The notes: a model not told the origin generated them from the sequence alone. A DNA stretch of 23,919 nt from Bacteroidales bacterium (GCA_004556745.1 SFFY01000040.1:1-23919), one strand, 5' to 3'; counted from the first letter of the stretch, positions 12,885-20,735 are shown. Numbers and translations: made by a program.

Positions 12885-12922
12885 AAGGGACATCCTATAA
12901 TAATGCTTATAGAATGTCCCTT
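12885..12922 (-). terminator. Intrinsic terminator downstream of the unknown lipoprotein gene
   Basis: AAGGGACAT (12885-12893) pairs with ATGTCCCTT (12914-12922). Inside it CTATAA pairs with TTATAG, separated by one mismatch. On the minus strand the stem begins about 20 nt past the lipoprotein stop codon. The flanking A and T runs are short on both sides, so it could work weakly in both directions. Confidence 0.6.
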
Positions 12923-12942
12923 TTAATATGGTCTAAATGATA

Positions 12943-13860
12943 TTATTTCTTCACGGGGCGCACAGAGAGTCCGCTATAGAGGGGATAGCTGTTGAACACA
13001 TTGTTCCAGCCTTGCGTGAAGTTGAAAGCGCGGGCTGTCGTGGCGTTTTCGTCAAGGCCAGCATTGTCTATCCAATAGTAGCCTTGCACCCCTGCGCCAC
13101 TCGCTACACCTGCTGCATATATGCCTGCTGCGGGCAGGAAGATGCTTTTGCCAGTAATGGTGGAGGCTACGCGATAGCCCCAAACGCCATTGTGCTCGTA
13201 CCAGGTCCATTTGCACTTGTCGACGAGTGCCATAATTTCGTCTTCTGTGGGCAGACGAAGCGTGGTACCGAGTTCGGCTTTCACCGCATCGTCATTGCAG
13301 GCATAGAAATTCGGGTTCTGCTCGGGCGAAGTTGCGCCGAGGTTGCAGCTGGCCCATTCCACGCCCGTACCAAGGTCGATAAATTCACCTTCGCTGATGC
13401 CTTCTTCCTCTTCGGCTTCGAGGGAGGGAGTTGTGAAGGTAGCGATTGCGGTGCGATATTCGACTGTCTGCGTGCCAATAGTGGTATAGGCCGTAGCCTG
13501 ATAGTTGTAAGTGGTTTGGGGCAGAAGGTCGGCAAGTTCAATCTTTTGGACGAGTTCTTTGGGAGAAGTAAAGGTCTCGTTATAGACATTTGTTTCTTCC
13601 TTGGTTTCCTCATCGACAGTCCAGACCCTGACGTTGTACTTTTCGTACATGTTCAACACTTCGCCGGAAGCGATGTTGAGAACAATGACGGCAGAGTTGT
13701 GCGTAATATCTGTGGCCGGACTCATGCTTATTACGCCAGAGGTGAAGCGGGCTGCGTCTTTGTCGTCGTCTTCACGGCAAGAGGTGAATGCCGTGAGAGC
13801 AAGCATGAGGCAGAGCATTGCGCCCATGAGGCGGCTCGCGGAGAAAAATCTTTTGTTCAT
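12943..13860 (-). CDS. Secreted lipoprotein with FN3-like and FISUMP/Fib_succ_major-like domains
   Basis: This 305-residue protein has a signal sequence and lipobox (AFTSC, Cys28) followed by acidic REDDDKD, the kind of sequence that marks surface-exposed lipoproteins in Bacteroidetes. Residues about 40-145 look like a fibronectin-III-like sandwich (VRVWTVDEETKEE, YNYQATAYTTIGTQTV). An acidic linker EAEEEEG separates it from a C-terminal domain (about 160-305) with LGTGVEWASCNLGA, LRLPTEDEIMALV and a final GLSVRPVKK. These are hallmarks of the Fib_succ_major or FISUMP-type domains abundant in Bacteroidales surface proteins. Function is unknown. It follows the GH57 gene by 66 bp on the same strand and could receive read-through from the glycogen cluster. 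The domain calls are from motif recognition only. Confidence 0.8.
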   Translation of the reverse strand: MNKRFFSASRLMGAMLCLMLALTAFTSCREDDDKDAARFTSGVISMSPATDITHNSAVIVLNIASGEVLNMYEKYNVRVWTVDEETKEETNVYNETFTSPKELVQKIELADLLPQTTYNYQATAYTTIGTQTVEYRTAIATFTTPSLEAEEEEGISEGEFIDLGTGVEWASCNLGATSPEQNPNFYACNDDAVKAELGTTLRLPTEDEIMALVDKCKWTWYEHNGVWGYRVASTITGKSIFLPAAGIYAAGVASGAGVQGYYWIDNAGLDENATTARAFNFTQGWNNVFNSYPLYSGLSVRPVKK

Positions 13861-13888
13861 TGTGGTTTTGTTGCTTATGTTGTTTTTT

Positions 13889-13929
13889 AGTAAACGAGTT
13901 TGTTAGTAAACAAGTAAACGAGTTTGTTA
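13889..13929. repeat. AGTAAACGAGTT leader repeats upstream of the lipoprotein gene
   Basis: AGTAAACGAGTTTGTT occurs twice with AGTAAACA between, filling the gap between GH57 and the lipoprotein gene. The last three bases (13927-13929) are the GH57 stop codon on the minus strand, so the repeat abuts the reading frame exactly. Confidence 0.8.
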
Positions 13930-15396
13930 TGCCTCTGCTTTGGGCTCTGCCTTCTTAGGGGCGGCTTTCTTGGCAGGTGCTTTCTTGGCCTTGGGGGCAG
14001 CGGGCTTGGCAGCTTCTTCTGCCTTGGGGGCAGCCTTCTTGGCGGGTGATTTCTTGGCAGCGGGTTTTGCGGGCTTTTCAGCAGGTGCTTCTTCGCCCTT
14101 GTCGAGGCGGCCAATCATGTTGTGAAGCTTTTCTATCTCCTTATCCTTCAATGCGAGTTCGTCGCCCTGGTTCTTGATGGTGGTAAGGAGGGAGTTGAGC
14201 TCTTCGTTGTCGATGTCGAGGGGATAGCGGTCGTTGACGCGGGTGATGAAGTCGCCGAGGATATTCATGTAGTTGGTGAAGGCATCGTAGGGCGAGTCGT
14301 AGATACCGCGATAGCCGCCGTAGCTGTTAGCCTTGGTGCTCATGAAGCGCAGGTTGTTGGAGGCCTGCAGATAGTCGAAGTCCTGCATGAGGCGACGGTC
14401 GCGGCAGATGCGCACGCGGTCGGCGATGCTATAGAGTTTGTCGCAGGCTTCGCGCTGCATGATGTTGCCGAGCCAGGGAGAGAGGTCGCGCTCTTCGTCT
14501 ACCCAAGATGTGGGATAGGTCACGTCGAGCGAGCCGGCGCTCTTCATCTTGGCGCAGATTTCGGAGGGCGTGCTGAACGTGATGCCGCGCTCCTTGAACT
14601 GCTGGGGCAGGGCTTTCATGAATTCGAGAATGTTGGACGAAAGGGGCTGGAAGATGCCGAGGGCGCACAGTTCCATGAAGATGTTGATGACTTGCTCCTC
14701 TTCGGGCAACTGGGCAATCCAGTTGGCGTAAGTGTCGGCAAAGAGGGGATATTCGCTCCAAGAGGAATCGTTGAAGCGGAAGCTGATGTCTTCGGAAAGG
14801 CTGTAATCGCGCAGGAGGAGCTTGAGTTTGGGGGCGCGGTTGCAGTTGTAGACGAAGTGGGGGCTCTTCCAACCGAGCACGTGCTTGGCACCTTCGGCAA
14901 GCATGCCCTTGAAGCCCATGCCGGCCACGAGTTCACCGATTTCGTCGGAATAGATAAGGCAAGAGTTGCGGAATATCTTGGGCTCTTTGCCGAAGAGGAG
15001 TTTCACCTTCTTGCAGAGGCGCTGCACTTCGTCCTTGAAGCACTCTTCGTTTTTGAGCGAAGAGAAGCCGTGGGAATAGGGCTCGGCAAGGAACTCAACG
15101 CAACCCGTTTCGTTGAGCTGCTGAAGGAGTTCGATGACCTGCGGCGCATGGTTTTCGAGCTGCTCGATGGCGCAGCCGGAAAGGGAAATGGCGCACTTGA
15201 AGAAGCCGGGGTTGGCATTTGCCATTTCGATGAGCGCGGTGAGGGCGGGCACGTAAGAACGCTCTGCCGTTTCGGAAATGGAGCGGGCGTTCTCGTAGTC
15301 GTCGTAATAATAATGGTCAGTGCCGATGTCGAAGAAGCGATACCGTTTCAGGTGGATGTTCTGGTGGATTTCAAAATATAAACAAACGGTTTTCAT
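13927..15396 (-). CDS. GH57-family alpha-amylase-like protein with Lys/Ala/Pro-rich tail
   Basis: This 489-residue protein has the fold-defining segments of glycoside hydrolase family 57, which hydrolyses or transfers alpha-glucans. Visible segments are YFEIHQN (7-13), GCVEFLAEPYSHG (98-110), GMLAEGAKHVLGW (164-176, with the presumed nucleophile Glu168) and SWVDEERDLSPWLGN (297-311). At 240-250 the sequence is FMELCALGIFQ where catalytic members carry DYETFGEH with the acid/base Asp, so activity is uncertain. A short helical segment (about 413-431) leads to a histone H1-like tail of Lys, Ala and Pro repeats (about 434-489). It is the third gene after the debranching enzyme and the glycosyltransferase, which supports a role in glycogen or maltodextrin metabolism in the cytoplasm. 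No signal peptide is visible. Confidence 0.87.
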   Translation of the reverse strand: MKTVCLYFEIHQNIHLKRYRFFDIGTDHYYYDDYENARSISETAERSYVPALTALIEMANANPGFFKCAISLSGCAIEQLENHAPQVIELLQQLNETGCVEFLAEPYSHGFSSLKNEECFKDEVQRLCKKVKLLFGKEPKIFRNSCLIYSDEIGELVAGMGFKGMLAEGAKHVLGWKSPHFVYNCNRAPKLKLLLRDYSLSEDISFRFNDSSWSEYPLFADTYANWIAQLPEEEQVINIFMELCALGIFQPLSSNILEFMKALPQQFKERGITFSTPSEICAKMKSAGSLDVTYPTSWVDEERDLSPWLGNIMQREACDKLYSIADRVRICRDRRLMQDFDYLQASNNLRFMSTKANSYGGYRGIYDSPYDAFTNYMNILGDFITRVNDRYPLDIDNEELNSLLTTIKNQGDELALKDKEIEKLHNMIGRLDKGEEAPAEKPAKPAAKKSPAKKAAPKAEEAAKPAAPKAKKAPAKKAAPKKAEPKAEA

Positions 15397-15422
15397 GGTG
15401 TTTCCTTTATTTTATTGTTTGA

Positions 15423-15437
15423 AGTAAACGAGTTTGT
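15423..15437. repeat. AGTAAACGAGTTTGT leader repeat upstream of GH57
   Basis: One copy of the leader repeat lies 26 nt upstream of the GH57 start and runs directly into the GTAGGGGCG palindromic repeat at 15436-15462, the same pairing as in front of the OmpA-like gene. Confidence 0.7.
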
Positions 15438-15462
15438 AGGGGCGTTTTGCAGAACGCCCGAA
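15436..15462 (+). repeat. GTAGGGGCG palindromic repeat, copy D
   Basis: GTAGGGGCGTT, TTGC, AGAACGCCCGAA: the same element as at 12811-12837 with one base changed in the palindrome (T for C). It lies between the glycosyltransferase stop codon (15478) and the GH57 start (15396). Confidence 0.75.
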
Positions 15463-15477
15463 ATTTTTAAGATAAAA

Positions 15478-16764
15478 TCAATTGCTGCAACGCGCTATTG
15501 TTTCGTTGTAAACGTTGAATATCTTTTGTCCCACTTTTTCCCAAGTGATTTGGTTCACCTCGTTGATGCCTTCCACTTTGAGGTATTCGTGGAGCGAATC
15601 GTTGGTGCAGAGGGCATACATGGCATCGGCCATGGCGTGGATATCCCAGTAGTCGGTCTTGATGCACTTGTCGAGAATTTCGGCGCAGCCGCTCTGCTTA
15701 CTGATGATGGAGGGCACGCCGCACTGCATGGCTTCGAGGGGCGAAATGCCGAAGGGTTCGCTCACGGAGGGCATCACGTAGACATCGCTGTCGGCAAATG
15801 CTTCGTACACCTGCTTGCCTTTCATGAAGCCGGGGAAGTGGAAGCGGTCGGCAATGCCCTTGCGCGCCGCCATCTCGATCATGTCGTTCATCATATCGCC
15901 CGAACCTGCCATGCAGAAGCGTATGTTGTGGGTACGCTTGAGCACGAGGGCGGCTGCCTCGACGAAGTACTCGGGGCCTTTCTGCATCGTGATGCGGCCG
16001 AGGAAGGTAACCACTTTTTCCTTGCGTCCCTTATGGCTTTCGCGGCGCTCGCGCACCATTTGCAGAATGTCTTCGGAAAGGGGATAGACGGCATTGTGCA
16101 TCGTGATGCACTTGGCGGGGTCTTGGTGGTAATGGTTGATGACCGTCTGGCGCGTGAGTTCGGAAACGCACATGATGCAATCGGCGTGGTCCATACCGTC
16201 CTTCTCAATGCTGTAGACCGTGGGGTTCACATTGCCGCGCGAACGGTCGAAGTCGGTGGCGTGCACGTGAATGACGAGGGGCTTGCCGCTCACGCTCTTG
16301 GCGTGAATGCCTGCGGGATAGGTGAGCCAGTCGTGTGCGTGAATGATGTCGAACTCCTGCTGGCGGGCAATGACGCCTGCCACGATAGAATAGTTATTGA
16401 TTTCGTCGTGCAGGTTTTCAGGATAGCGACCGGAGAACTCTATGCAGCCCAGGTCGTCGGTGAGGCGATAGTTGAAGTCGGCATAGATATGGTCGCGCAG
16501 GGAGAAGTAGAGTTCGGGCGACATCTTATCGCCGAGACGCTGCTTCACATAGTCGTAGTCTACATCGCGCCACACTACGGGCGTAGTGCTCAGTCCGATG
16601 ATATTCATAAAACTTTTGTCCTCGTCGCCCCAAGGCTTGGGCAGGCAGAACGTTATTTGCATGTCGGGTTGCAACGACAAGCCTTTGGTGATGCCGTAGC
16701 TGGCAGTGCCGAGTCCGCCCAAGATGTGAGGGGGAAACTCCCAACCGAACATTAATACTTTCAT
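15478..16764 (-). CDS. Glycogen synthase-like glycosyltransferase (GT4/GT5-type fold)
   Basis: This 428-residue GT-B glycosyltransferase probably extends alpha-1,4-glucan chains. The N-terminus MFGWEFPPHILGGLGTASYG (5-24) matches the nucleotide-sugar-binding Gly-rich loop region of glycogen/starch synthase-like enzymes. HAHDW is at 142-146. The C-terminal domain has VVTFLGRI-QKG (251-263) and the retaining-enzyme motif SEPFGISPLE with the paired Glu at 336 and 344. It sits between the debranching enzyme and GH57 genes, an arrangement I know from Bacteroides glycogen clusters, where this protein is annotated as glycogen synthase or group 1 glycosyltransferase. The donor (UDP- or ADP-glucose) cannot be told from the sequence. 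The upstream gap of 99 bp is very AT-rich and lacks a clear promoter, so co-transcription with the debranching gene is likely. Confidence 0.9.
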   Translation of the reverse strand: MKVLMFGWEFPPHILGGLGTASYGITKGLSLQPDMQITFCLPKPWGDEDKSFMNIIGLSTTPVVWRDVDYDYVKQRLGDKMSPELYFSLRDHIYADFNYRLTDDLGCIEFSGRYPENLHDEINNYSIVAGVIARQQEFDIIHAHDWLTYPAGIHAKSVSGKPLVIHVHATDFDRSRGNVNPTVYSIEKDGMDHADCIMCVSELTRQTVINHYHQDPAKCITMHNAVYPLSEDILQMVRERRESHKGRKEKVVTFLGRITMQKGPEYFVEAAALVLKRTHNIRFCMAGSGDMMNDMIEMAARKGIADRFHFPGFMKGKQVYEAFADSDVYVMPSVSEPFGISPLEAMQCGVPSIISKQSGCAEILDKCIKTDYWDIHAMADAMYALCTNDSLHEYLKVEGINEVNQITWEKVGQKIFNVYNETIARCSN

Positions 16765-16863
16765 AGTATCGTGTATTGTGTGTTCTCTTTTCTTTATCTA
16801 AAAAAATTCGGCGGCTTATTATATATATTATATATGTATATGATAGTTTGCCGCGCTTTCTTT

Positions 16864-18822
16864 TCAGGCAAGCTCGTTGTTGTACTTTTCGAGCAGGCGG
16901 ATAGCGCGGAGAATGCCGCTCACATTCATGGCGAAGGAGATGGCGCCGCGGCCGCTGAAACGCGGGTTGCCGTCGAAGAGTTCGGGGATAGTGCCCACGC
17001 AGTGGTAGAAGAGTTCTTCTTCAAAACCGATGAGCTGGCGCTCGATGTAGTTCACGCCGCTCATGCGGTAAACGCGGAGGTAGGCTTCGAGATAGAAACC
17101 CGTGAGCCACGGCCACGCCGTGCCCTGATGGTAGGCGAAGTCGCGCTGTTCCTGACGGCCGATATACATGGGGTTGTAACCGCCGCTCTTGGGCGAAAGC
17201 GAACGAATGCCCTTGGGCGTGACGAGTTCCTTGGTGCAGATGTCGAGCACGCCTTTGCGCTCTTTCATTTCGAGCGGCGAGAAGTCGAGGGCGATGGCAA
17301 AGAGTTGGTTGGGGCGCACGCTCCAATCCATCATCTGTCCGTCTACGTAGTCGAGCAGGTAACCGTATTCGTTGAGGAATACGTCCTTAAACGACTTGGC
17401 TGTCTTCTCTGCCTCGGCGGCGCACTGCGCTGCGAGTGCCTTGTTTTCTTCTCCTCCGTTTTCGGAAAGTATCTGTTCGTAGAATTTGAGCGCGTTGTAC
17501 CACAAGGCGTTGAACTCTACGATGTATCCCGAGCGCGGGGTGATGGGGCGGCCGTTGCTCTGCGCGTTCATCCACGTCACGGCGTGGTCGCGGCCGTTGG
17601 AGTAGAGCAGGCCGTTGTCGTGCAGGAAGAGGTTGGAATGCTTGCCGTCGCGAATGAACTTAATCATCTCGCGCAGCAGGTCTCCGTAGAGTTCGTAGCA
17701 CTTCTGGCGGGAAACGTATTTGCCGTATTGCTGTATGCACCAAATAGCCCAAAGCAGCGTGTCGGGCTGCTCCATTTCGTAGATGGCCACGGGAAGCGGC
17801 TCTTTGTTGATGTAGCTGCGGATAGCCTTCGCGGCGGTCTCCATATATTTCTCGTACATCTCTACCTCGCCGATGGAAAGCGTGATGCCCGGCATGGCGA
17901 TAAACATGTCGCGGGCGCGGCACTTGAACCACGGATAGCCGGCAAGGAGATAGTTCTCGCCGTCCTTCTGCACCTTGAACTGGTGGGCGGCATTGACGAG
18001 GCAGTGATAGAAACTGTCGCGGCTGTCGAGGGCGGCGATTTCGGCATCCATCAGCTTGCCCATCTGGCGCGGCGCAACCGATGCGAGCGAAGCGGTGAAG
18101 ATGATGCTCTCACCCTTCTTGATAGGCATTTCGAAATAGCCGGGCACCATGAGGTCTTCGGAAGAATCATAGCCGCGCTCGCGCTCTTTCGGGTAATCGA
18201 GACCGCGATACCAGTCGGGCTGATGATGCCATTCGGCCTTATGGTTGAGTTGCATGTAAAGGTCGGGATAACCCTGATAGAGACACATGCGGATACCGTT
18301 TTCCACGGCTTCGAAGCCCGTGTTGGCAGCCCCGTTCTCGTGCGTCCACTGCCTTACGCTGCGGAAAGCAAGGAAAGGCTTGAGGCGCAGGGTCGTGGCC
18401 GAATGGGCATCGAGCAGGGTGTAGCGGATGTAGAGACGGAAGGTGGTGGTATCGTAGGCAATTTCCTTTTTCAGCAGCACGCCGCCGATGCGATACACCC
18501 AAGTGGGCACTTTCTCCCACTCGAAACTTACTATATACTTGTGACCCTTCGGACTATAATTCTCGCCTTGATACTTGTGCAGTCCGAGGTTGAACTCTGC
18601 TCCGTGCTGGATTACGGTTTCATCGAGCGAGGAAAGCAACACGTGGTTTTCGTCGTCGATTTCCGGCACGGGTACGACCAAGAGTCCGTGATATTTTCGG
18701 ATATTGCACCCTACGAGGGTCGTAGAACAATACGCGCCTGACCGGTTCGTTATCAGCAACTCCTTGAAAAGGGAGTCCTGAAGGTTGGTCATCTGCGTCT
18801 TGTCAAATCTTAAATAACACAT
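16864..18822 (-). CDS. Glycogen debranching enzyme (GH133-type amylo-alpha-1,6-glucosidase)
   Basis: This 652-residue cytoplasmic protein has a GDE N-terminal domain followed by a GDE_C catalytic (alpha/alpha)6 barrel, which removes alpha-1,6 branches of glycogen. The N-terminal signature runs LLITNRSGAYCSTTLVG...NIRKYHGLLV. The catalytic half shows AGYPWFKCRARDMFIAMPG, SVRPNQLFAIALDFSP and FAYHQGTAWPWLTGFYLEAYL, all characteristic of Bacteroidetes debranching enzymes. Length matches the family (about 640-660). The start at 18822 is followed by MTNLQDSLFKELL, and an internal start at that Met is possible. It is the first gene of the glycogen cluster, with a candidate promoter at 18964-18991 and a leader of about 140 nt. 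Confidence 0.95.
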   Translation of the reverse strand: MCYLRFDKTQMTNLQDSLFKELLITNRSGAYCSTTLVGCNIRKYHGLLVVPVPEIDDENHVLLSSLDETVIQHGAEFNLGLHKYQGENYSPKGHKYIVSFEWEKVPTWVYRIGGVLLKKEIAYDTTTFRLYIRYTLLDAHSATTLRLKPFLAFRSVRQWTHENGAANTGFEAVENGIRMCLYQGYPDLYMQLNHKAEWHHQPDWYRGLDYPKERERGYDSSEDLMVPGYFEMPIKKGESIIFTASLASVAPRQMGKLMDAEIAALDSRDSFYHCLVNAAHQFKVQKDGENYLLAGYPWFKCRARDMFIAMPGITLSIGEVEMYEKYMETAAKAIRSYINKEPLPVAIYEMEQPDTLLWAIWCIQQYGKYVSRQKCYELYGDLLREMIKFIRDGKHSNLFLHDNGLLYSNGRDHAVTWMNAQSNGRPITPRSGYIVEFNALWYNALKFYEQILSENGGEENKALAAQCAAEAEKTAKSFKDVFLNEYGYLLDYVDGQMMDWSVRPNQLFAIALDFSPLEMKERKGVLDICTKELVTPKGIRSLSPKSGGYNPMYIGRQEQRDFAYHQGTAWPWLTGFYLEAYLRVYRMSGVNYIERQLIGFEEELFYHCVGTIPELFDGNPRFSGRGAISFAMNVSGILRAIRLLEKYNNELA

Positions 18823-18963
18823 AGATGAAATAGATTATAAGGTTTTCTGTGGAATAGAAACATACGACGAATGCCAATGCGTCCTTTTAATAACTCTTAA
18901 ATGCTGGCTGTGTTTTTCGTGGTTAGCACGTAAGGAAAAAGGGCATTGTCTCGGTATGTGCCT

Positions 18964-18991
18964 CAAAAGTAGGGAATTTTCTTATAACAAA
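18964..18991 (-). promoter_or_regulatory. Candidate promoter of the glycogen cluster
   Basis: On the minus strand TTTG at 18991-18988 and TACTTTTG at 18971-18964 match the Bacteroides -33 (TTTG) and -7 (TAnnTTTG) elements. The 16 nt gap between them is a few bases short of the usual about 20. It would drive the debranching enzyme, glycosyltransferase and GH57 genes. Confidence 0.5.
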
Positions 18992-19049
18992 AAAAGGTTT
19001 TTATTGAAAAAGTTACTTTTCTGCCTTTTTTTCTCTTATTTCCCCCGTT

Positions 19050-20270
19050 TTATTGTCTGAAACGCCTATGCACGGCGATGCGCACGGACAAGAAACCTAA
19101 GCCTACCACGGTGAGCAGCACGAGAATCACGTCGGTAGGGTGCACGCTCACGGGATAGTAGTCGATGATAAATGTGCCTGACGACTGGCCGAGGCGTATG
19201 ATGCCATATTCCTGCTGAATGTAGCAGAGCAGCGCGCCGAGCCCCGTGCCGAGCAGGCCGCCGATGAGGCAAATCATTCTGCCCACGCTCAGGAAGATGC
19301 CGCGCAGCGTTTTGCCGTCGCCGCCGAGGCAGGCGATGGTGTGCAAGTCCTCGCGCTTCTGCACCATGAGGAGCGAAAGGGTGCTGACCACGTTGAAGGT
19401 GGCGATGACGAGGATAAGGCTCAGGAAGATGTAGGCCATGAGTTTCTCTATCTGCATCATGCGATACATCTCGCCCTGTTGCTCCAGGCGGTCGAGCACC
19501 TCAAACTTGTCGCCGCCTATTTCTTTGAGCCGTGCCTTCACGGTGGCAGCGTCTGCCCCGTCTGCCAATTTAAGTTCTAATTGCGTTATGTTACCGGGCT
19601 GCTCGAGCAGTTCCTGCGCAAAGTTGAGGGAGGTGAGGAGATAACTGTCGTCGTATTTTTTCTGATTGACGTCGAAGCACACGCCGGGCGAGGCGAGCGT
19701 ACCCACGTTGAAACTTTCGGCAGGGTTCGTGAGGTTCACCTGCTCGCCCCGGCGCGGCACACAGATTTCCAGCGTGCCGTAGTCCACGGTGCCCATCAAG
19801 CCTGCCAGCCCTATGCCGGGAATGCCGTAGTCCACATCGCCTGCCCGCAACAGATACCTGCCGTTTTCGCCATATAGTATGTTGCGAATGCCGGTGCAGC
19901 GGTCGAATTTATCGTCCACGCCTTTGAGCGTGATCACGGCGGGGCGACCGGTGAAGAGGATAAGGGCAGCGTCCTCGATGCTTTCGGAAGCCACCGCCAC
20001 GCCCTCCGCACTTTTCATCTTCTGCAACGTGGGGTCGGCGGCGGAAACGTATTTACCGGTCTTCGGCGTTATCTTTATTTCGGAATCAAAAGCGGTGTAA
20101 AGGCTTTTCACCAAATCGCCAAAGCCGTTGAACACGGAGAGCGTGCAAAACAGGGCGGCCGTCGTCACCGTCACGCCGAGCACGGCTATCAGGCTCACCA
20201 CGGTGCTGATGCCGAGCGAGCGGAGCGAGAACAGATAACGGCGGGCTATGAAAAGGGAAACGCGCATCAT
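19050..20270 (-). CDS. LolC/LolE-like ABC transporter permease (FtsX/MacB fold)
   Basis: This 406-residue inner-membrane protein has the LolC/E layout. An N-terminal membrane helix (about 20-47, STVVSLIAVLGVTVTTAALFCTLSVF) is followed by a large periplasmic MacB-PCD-like domain to about 270 and then three helices: MAYIFLSLILVIATFNVVSTL, RMICLIGGLLGTGLGALLCYI and VILVLLTVVGLGFLSVRIAV. The cytoplasmic segment VQKREDLHTIACLGG is the typical coupling region. Such permeases work with a LolD ATPase to release lipoproteins from the inner membrane to LolA, but a substrate cannot be read from the sequence and no ATPase gene is in the window. The start codon overlaps the rbfA stop (TAATG), implying translational coupling. 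Two Met codons begin the frame and either could be used. Confidence 0.87.
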   Translation of the reverse strand: MMRVSLFIARRYLFSLRSLGISTVVSLIAVLGVTVTTAALFCTLSVFNGFGDLVKSLYTAFDSEIKITPKTGKYVSAADPTLQKMKSAEGVAVASESIEDAALILFTGRPAVITLKGVDDKFDRCTGIRNILYGENGRYLLRAGDVDYGIPGIGLAGLMGTVDYGTLEICVPRRGEQVNLTNPAESFNVGTLASPGVCFDVNQKKYDDSYLLTSLNFAQELLEQPGNITQLELKLADGADAATVKARLKEIGGDKFEVLDRLEQQGEMYRMMQIEKLMAYIFLSLILVIATFNVVSTLSLLMVQKREDLHTIACLGGDGKTLRGIFLSVGRMICLIGGLLGTGLGALLCYIQQEYGIIRLGQSSGTFIIDYYPVSVHPTDVILVLLTVVGLGFLSVRIAVHRRFRQ

Positions 20271-20605
20271 TATTTCTTCAACAACTCATCGATGTGTTCA
20301 ATGTAGTCGAGGGAATCGTCGATAAAGAACTTGAACTCGGGAATGACGCGCAACTGATAGCGCACTTTCGTACCGATTTCGTAGCGGATGCTGCGGGCGT
20401 TTTCGTTGATGTTTTTCAATATTTCCTCTGCCCTTTCGGAAGGGAAGATGCTCAGATAACCTTTGGCGATACTAAGGTCGGGGCTGACGCGCACTGCGCT
20501 CACCGTGACGAGCGTGCCGTGCATGGCCTGCGTTTGCAGGCGAAAAAGTTCGCTTAACTCGCGCTGCAAGAGGCGGGCTATTTTTTGCTGTCGTGTTGTT
20601 TCCAT
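20270..20605 (-). CDS. rbfA: 30S ribosome-binding factor A
   Basis: This 111-residue cytoplasmic KH-fold protein binds immature 30S subunits near helix 1 and the decoding region and supports 16S rRNA processing and cold adaptation. The N-terminal helix (TTRQQKIARLLQRELSELF) is typical. SPDLSIAKGYLSIFP (41-55) and VRYQLRVIPEFKFFIDDSLDYIEHIDELL (to the end) match the KH-like strands and the RbfA C-terminal helix. The ATG at 20603-20605 was chosen because an upstream in-frame extension of 35 residues would translate AGTAAACGAG-type leader repeats. The stop codon overlaps the start of the downstream permease by one base. No -7 promoter element was found in the short upstream gap. Confidence 0.95.
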   Translation of the reverse strand: METTRQQKIARLLQRELSELFRLQTQAMHGTLVTVSAVRVSPDLSIAKGYLSIFPSERAEEILKNINENARSIRYEIGTKVRYQLRVIPEFKFFIDDSLDYIEHIDELLKK

Positions 20606-20617
20606 AAATATTTTTTT

Positions 20618-20724
20618 AGTTACGAGTTTGTTAGTAAACGAGTAGACGAGACAGAATAGTATTGTATTTTTATAATTTGAGTAACTTGTCTTGTTTACTC
20701 GTTTACTCATTAACTTGTTTACTT
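20618..20724. repeat. Facing blocks of AGTAAACGAGT repeats upstream of rbfA
   Basis: AGTTACGAGTTTGTTAGTAAACGAGTAGACGAG at 20618-20650 is one orientation, given here in part: units AGTTACGAGTT and AGTAAACGAGT. The opposite orientation follows at 20691-20724 as TTGTTTACTCGTTTACTC and TTGTTTACTT. The two blocks form a long imperfect inverted repeat around an AT-rich centre, filling nearly all of the 130 bp gap between the sulfatase-fold gene and rbfA. Confidence 0.75.
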
Positions 20725-20735
20725 AAATAAAATCC

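Noticed and set aside
16806..16855. GCGGC/GCCGC pairing around a TATATA-rich loop between the debranching and glycosyltransferase genes
   Set aside because: The arms are only about 5 bp with a long AT-rich loop, so the stem is too weak to call a terminator.
16771..18741. Long plus-strand open frame (656 codons) opposite the debranching enzyme gene
   Set aside because: It is fully antisense to a clearly conserved protein, its translation is biased toward Val, His, Ala and Glu with no recognisable motif, and it is explained by codon bias in a GC-rich gene.
19005..19045. Possible terminator after the LolC/E-like gene (GAAAAAG/CTTTTC)
   Set aside because: The stem consists of A and T runs without GC pairs and is indistinguishable from low-complexity sequence.
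20606..20710. 35-residue upstream extension of RbfA
   Set aside because: It translates the AGTAAACGAG leader repeats; the ATG at 20603-20605 gives the normal family length.
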